From positions 1 to 23,098 of the forward strand of contig JAUYGU010000025.1 in the NCBI GenBank assembly GCA_030690405.1: a DNA stretch of 23,098 nt, in the 5' to 3' direction. Of this stretch, positions 23,014-23,098 are shown one piece after another. Source of the stretch: Dehalococcoidia bacterium. GTDB lineage: Bacteria > Chloroflexota > Dehalococcoidia > SM23-28-2 > RBG-16-64-32. How positions within the stretch are numbered: the first letter of the stretch is position 1; every line of letters starts with the position of its first letter. The notes beneath the pieces were generated by a model. It was not told the origin of the DNA, ran no database searches, and saw nothing but the letters and a program-made list of their open reading frames with translations. The translations under genes and the position numbers were made by a program.

Positions 23014-23060
23014 CGGAGGGCTTTAGCCCTCCACGTGGCGACCTAAAGGTCGCCGCTACA
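23009..23060. repeat. 52-bp three-way-junction repeat between nuoE and the next gene
   Basis: Outer arms TGTAGCG (23009-23015) and CGCTACA (23054-23060) are complementary. Inside are two perfect hairpins: GGAGGGCT-TT-AGCCCTCC (23015-23032) and GCGACCT-AA-AGGTCGC (23038-23053). As RNA or single-stranded DNA it can form a three-way junction. It contains the nuoE stop codon and ends 11 bases before the next ATG. Confidence 0.8.
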
Positions 23061-23071
23061 CCGGAATCAGG

Positions 23072-23098
23072 ATGTCGACGTACGAAGAGCTGAGGACG
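23072..23098 (+). CDS. nuoF: Start of a probable nuoF-like gene (partial)
   Basis: Nine codons (MSTYEELRT) are present from ATG 23072 to the window end. NuoF follows NuoE in complex I operons and often begins with a similar YEELR-type helix. The assignment rests mainly on position. A weak purine run (AATCAGG) precedes the ATG. Confidence 0.4.

Overview
The window is high-GC bacterial chromosome, densely packed with housekeeping genes. It most resembles a Chloroflexota genome of the Dehalococcoidia type. That placement is an inference from the rnc-smc-ftsY order, an Agl23-like GT-C glycosyltransferase fused to an NHL propeller, a DinG helicase with an N-terminal exonuclease, several apparently leaderless starts, and many short dispersed palindromic repeats. 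No 16S or other decisive marker is present.

Layout. Positions 1-598 hold the 3' end of an ispE-like GHMP kinase gene and a small membrane protein. Positions 694-4377 hold a PHP-domain hydrolase, a spacer made of three palindromic repeats, and an exonuclease-helicase of the DinG family. Positions 4378-7016 hold a repeat-rich spacer, a truncated tandem copy of an ABC ATPase gene, a 26-bp perfect palindrome at its break point, and then the intact ATPase with its ABC-2 permease. Positions 7028-8843 hold a shortened GNAT acetyltransferase and an M20 dipeptidase. A repeat mosaic (8844-9033) separates these from two minus-strand genes: a CCA-adding-type nucleotidyltransferase and, downstream of it, a 78-residue protein with a PHD/RING-like cysteine-histidine pattern.

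A divergent promoter region at 10578-10752 leads into rnc, smc, an AT-richer gene encoding an Rx4H HEPN-type protein, and ftsY. The HEPN gene looks like a recent arrival in the rnc-smc-ftsY group. Positions 17363-22278 hold two translationally coupled GT-C membrane proteins. The first lacks the usual His-Asp-Glu active-site signature; the second keeps it and carries six C-terminal NHL repeats. The window ends with a promoter, nuoE, a 52-bp two-hairpin repeat that contains the nuoE stop codon, and the first codons of what is probably nuoF.

The main theme beyond ordinary genes is the number of short repeats. Several families occupy the spacers, and copies lie inside reading frames: within the PHP protein, within FtsY, at the extreme C terminus of the nucleotidyltransferase and of DinG, and over the nuoE stop codon. 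No transposase is encoded here. Other points worth a second look are an RNase III lacking a conserved catalytic-site Asp, a leader upstream of rnc with two mutually exclusive hairpins, and the HEPN insertion.
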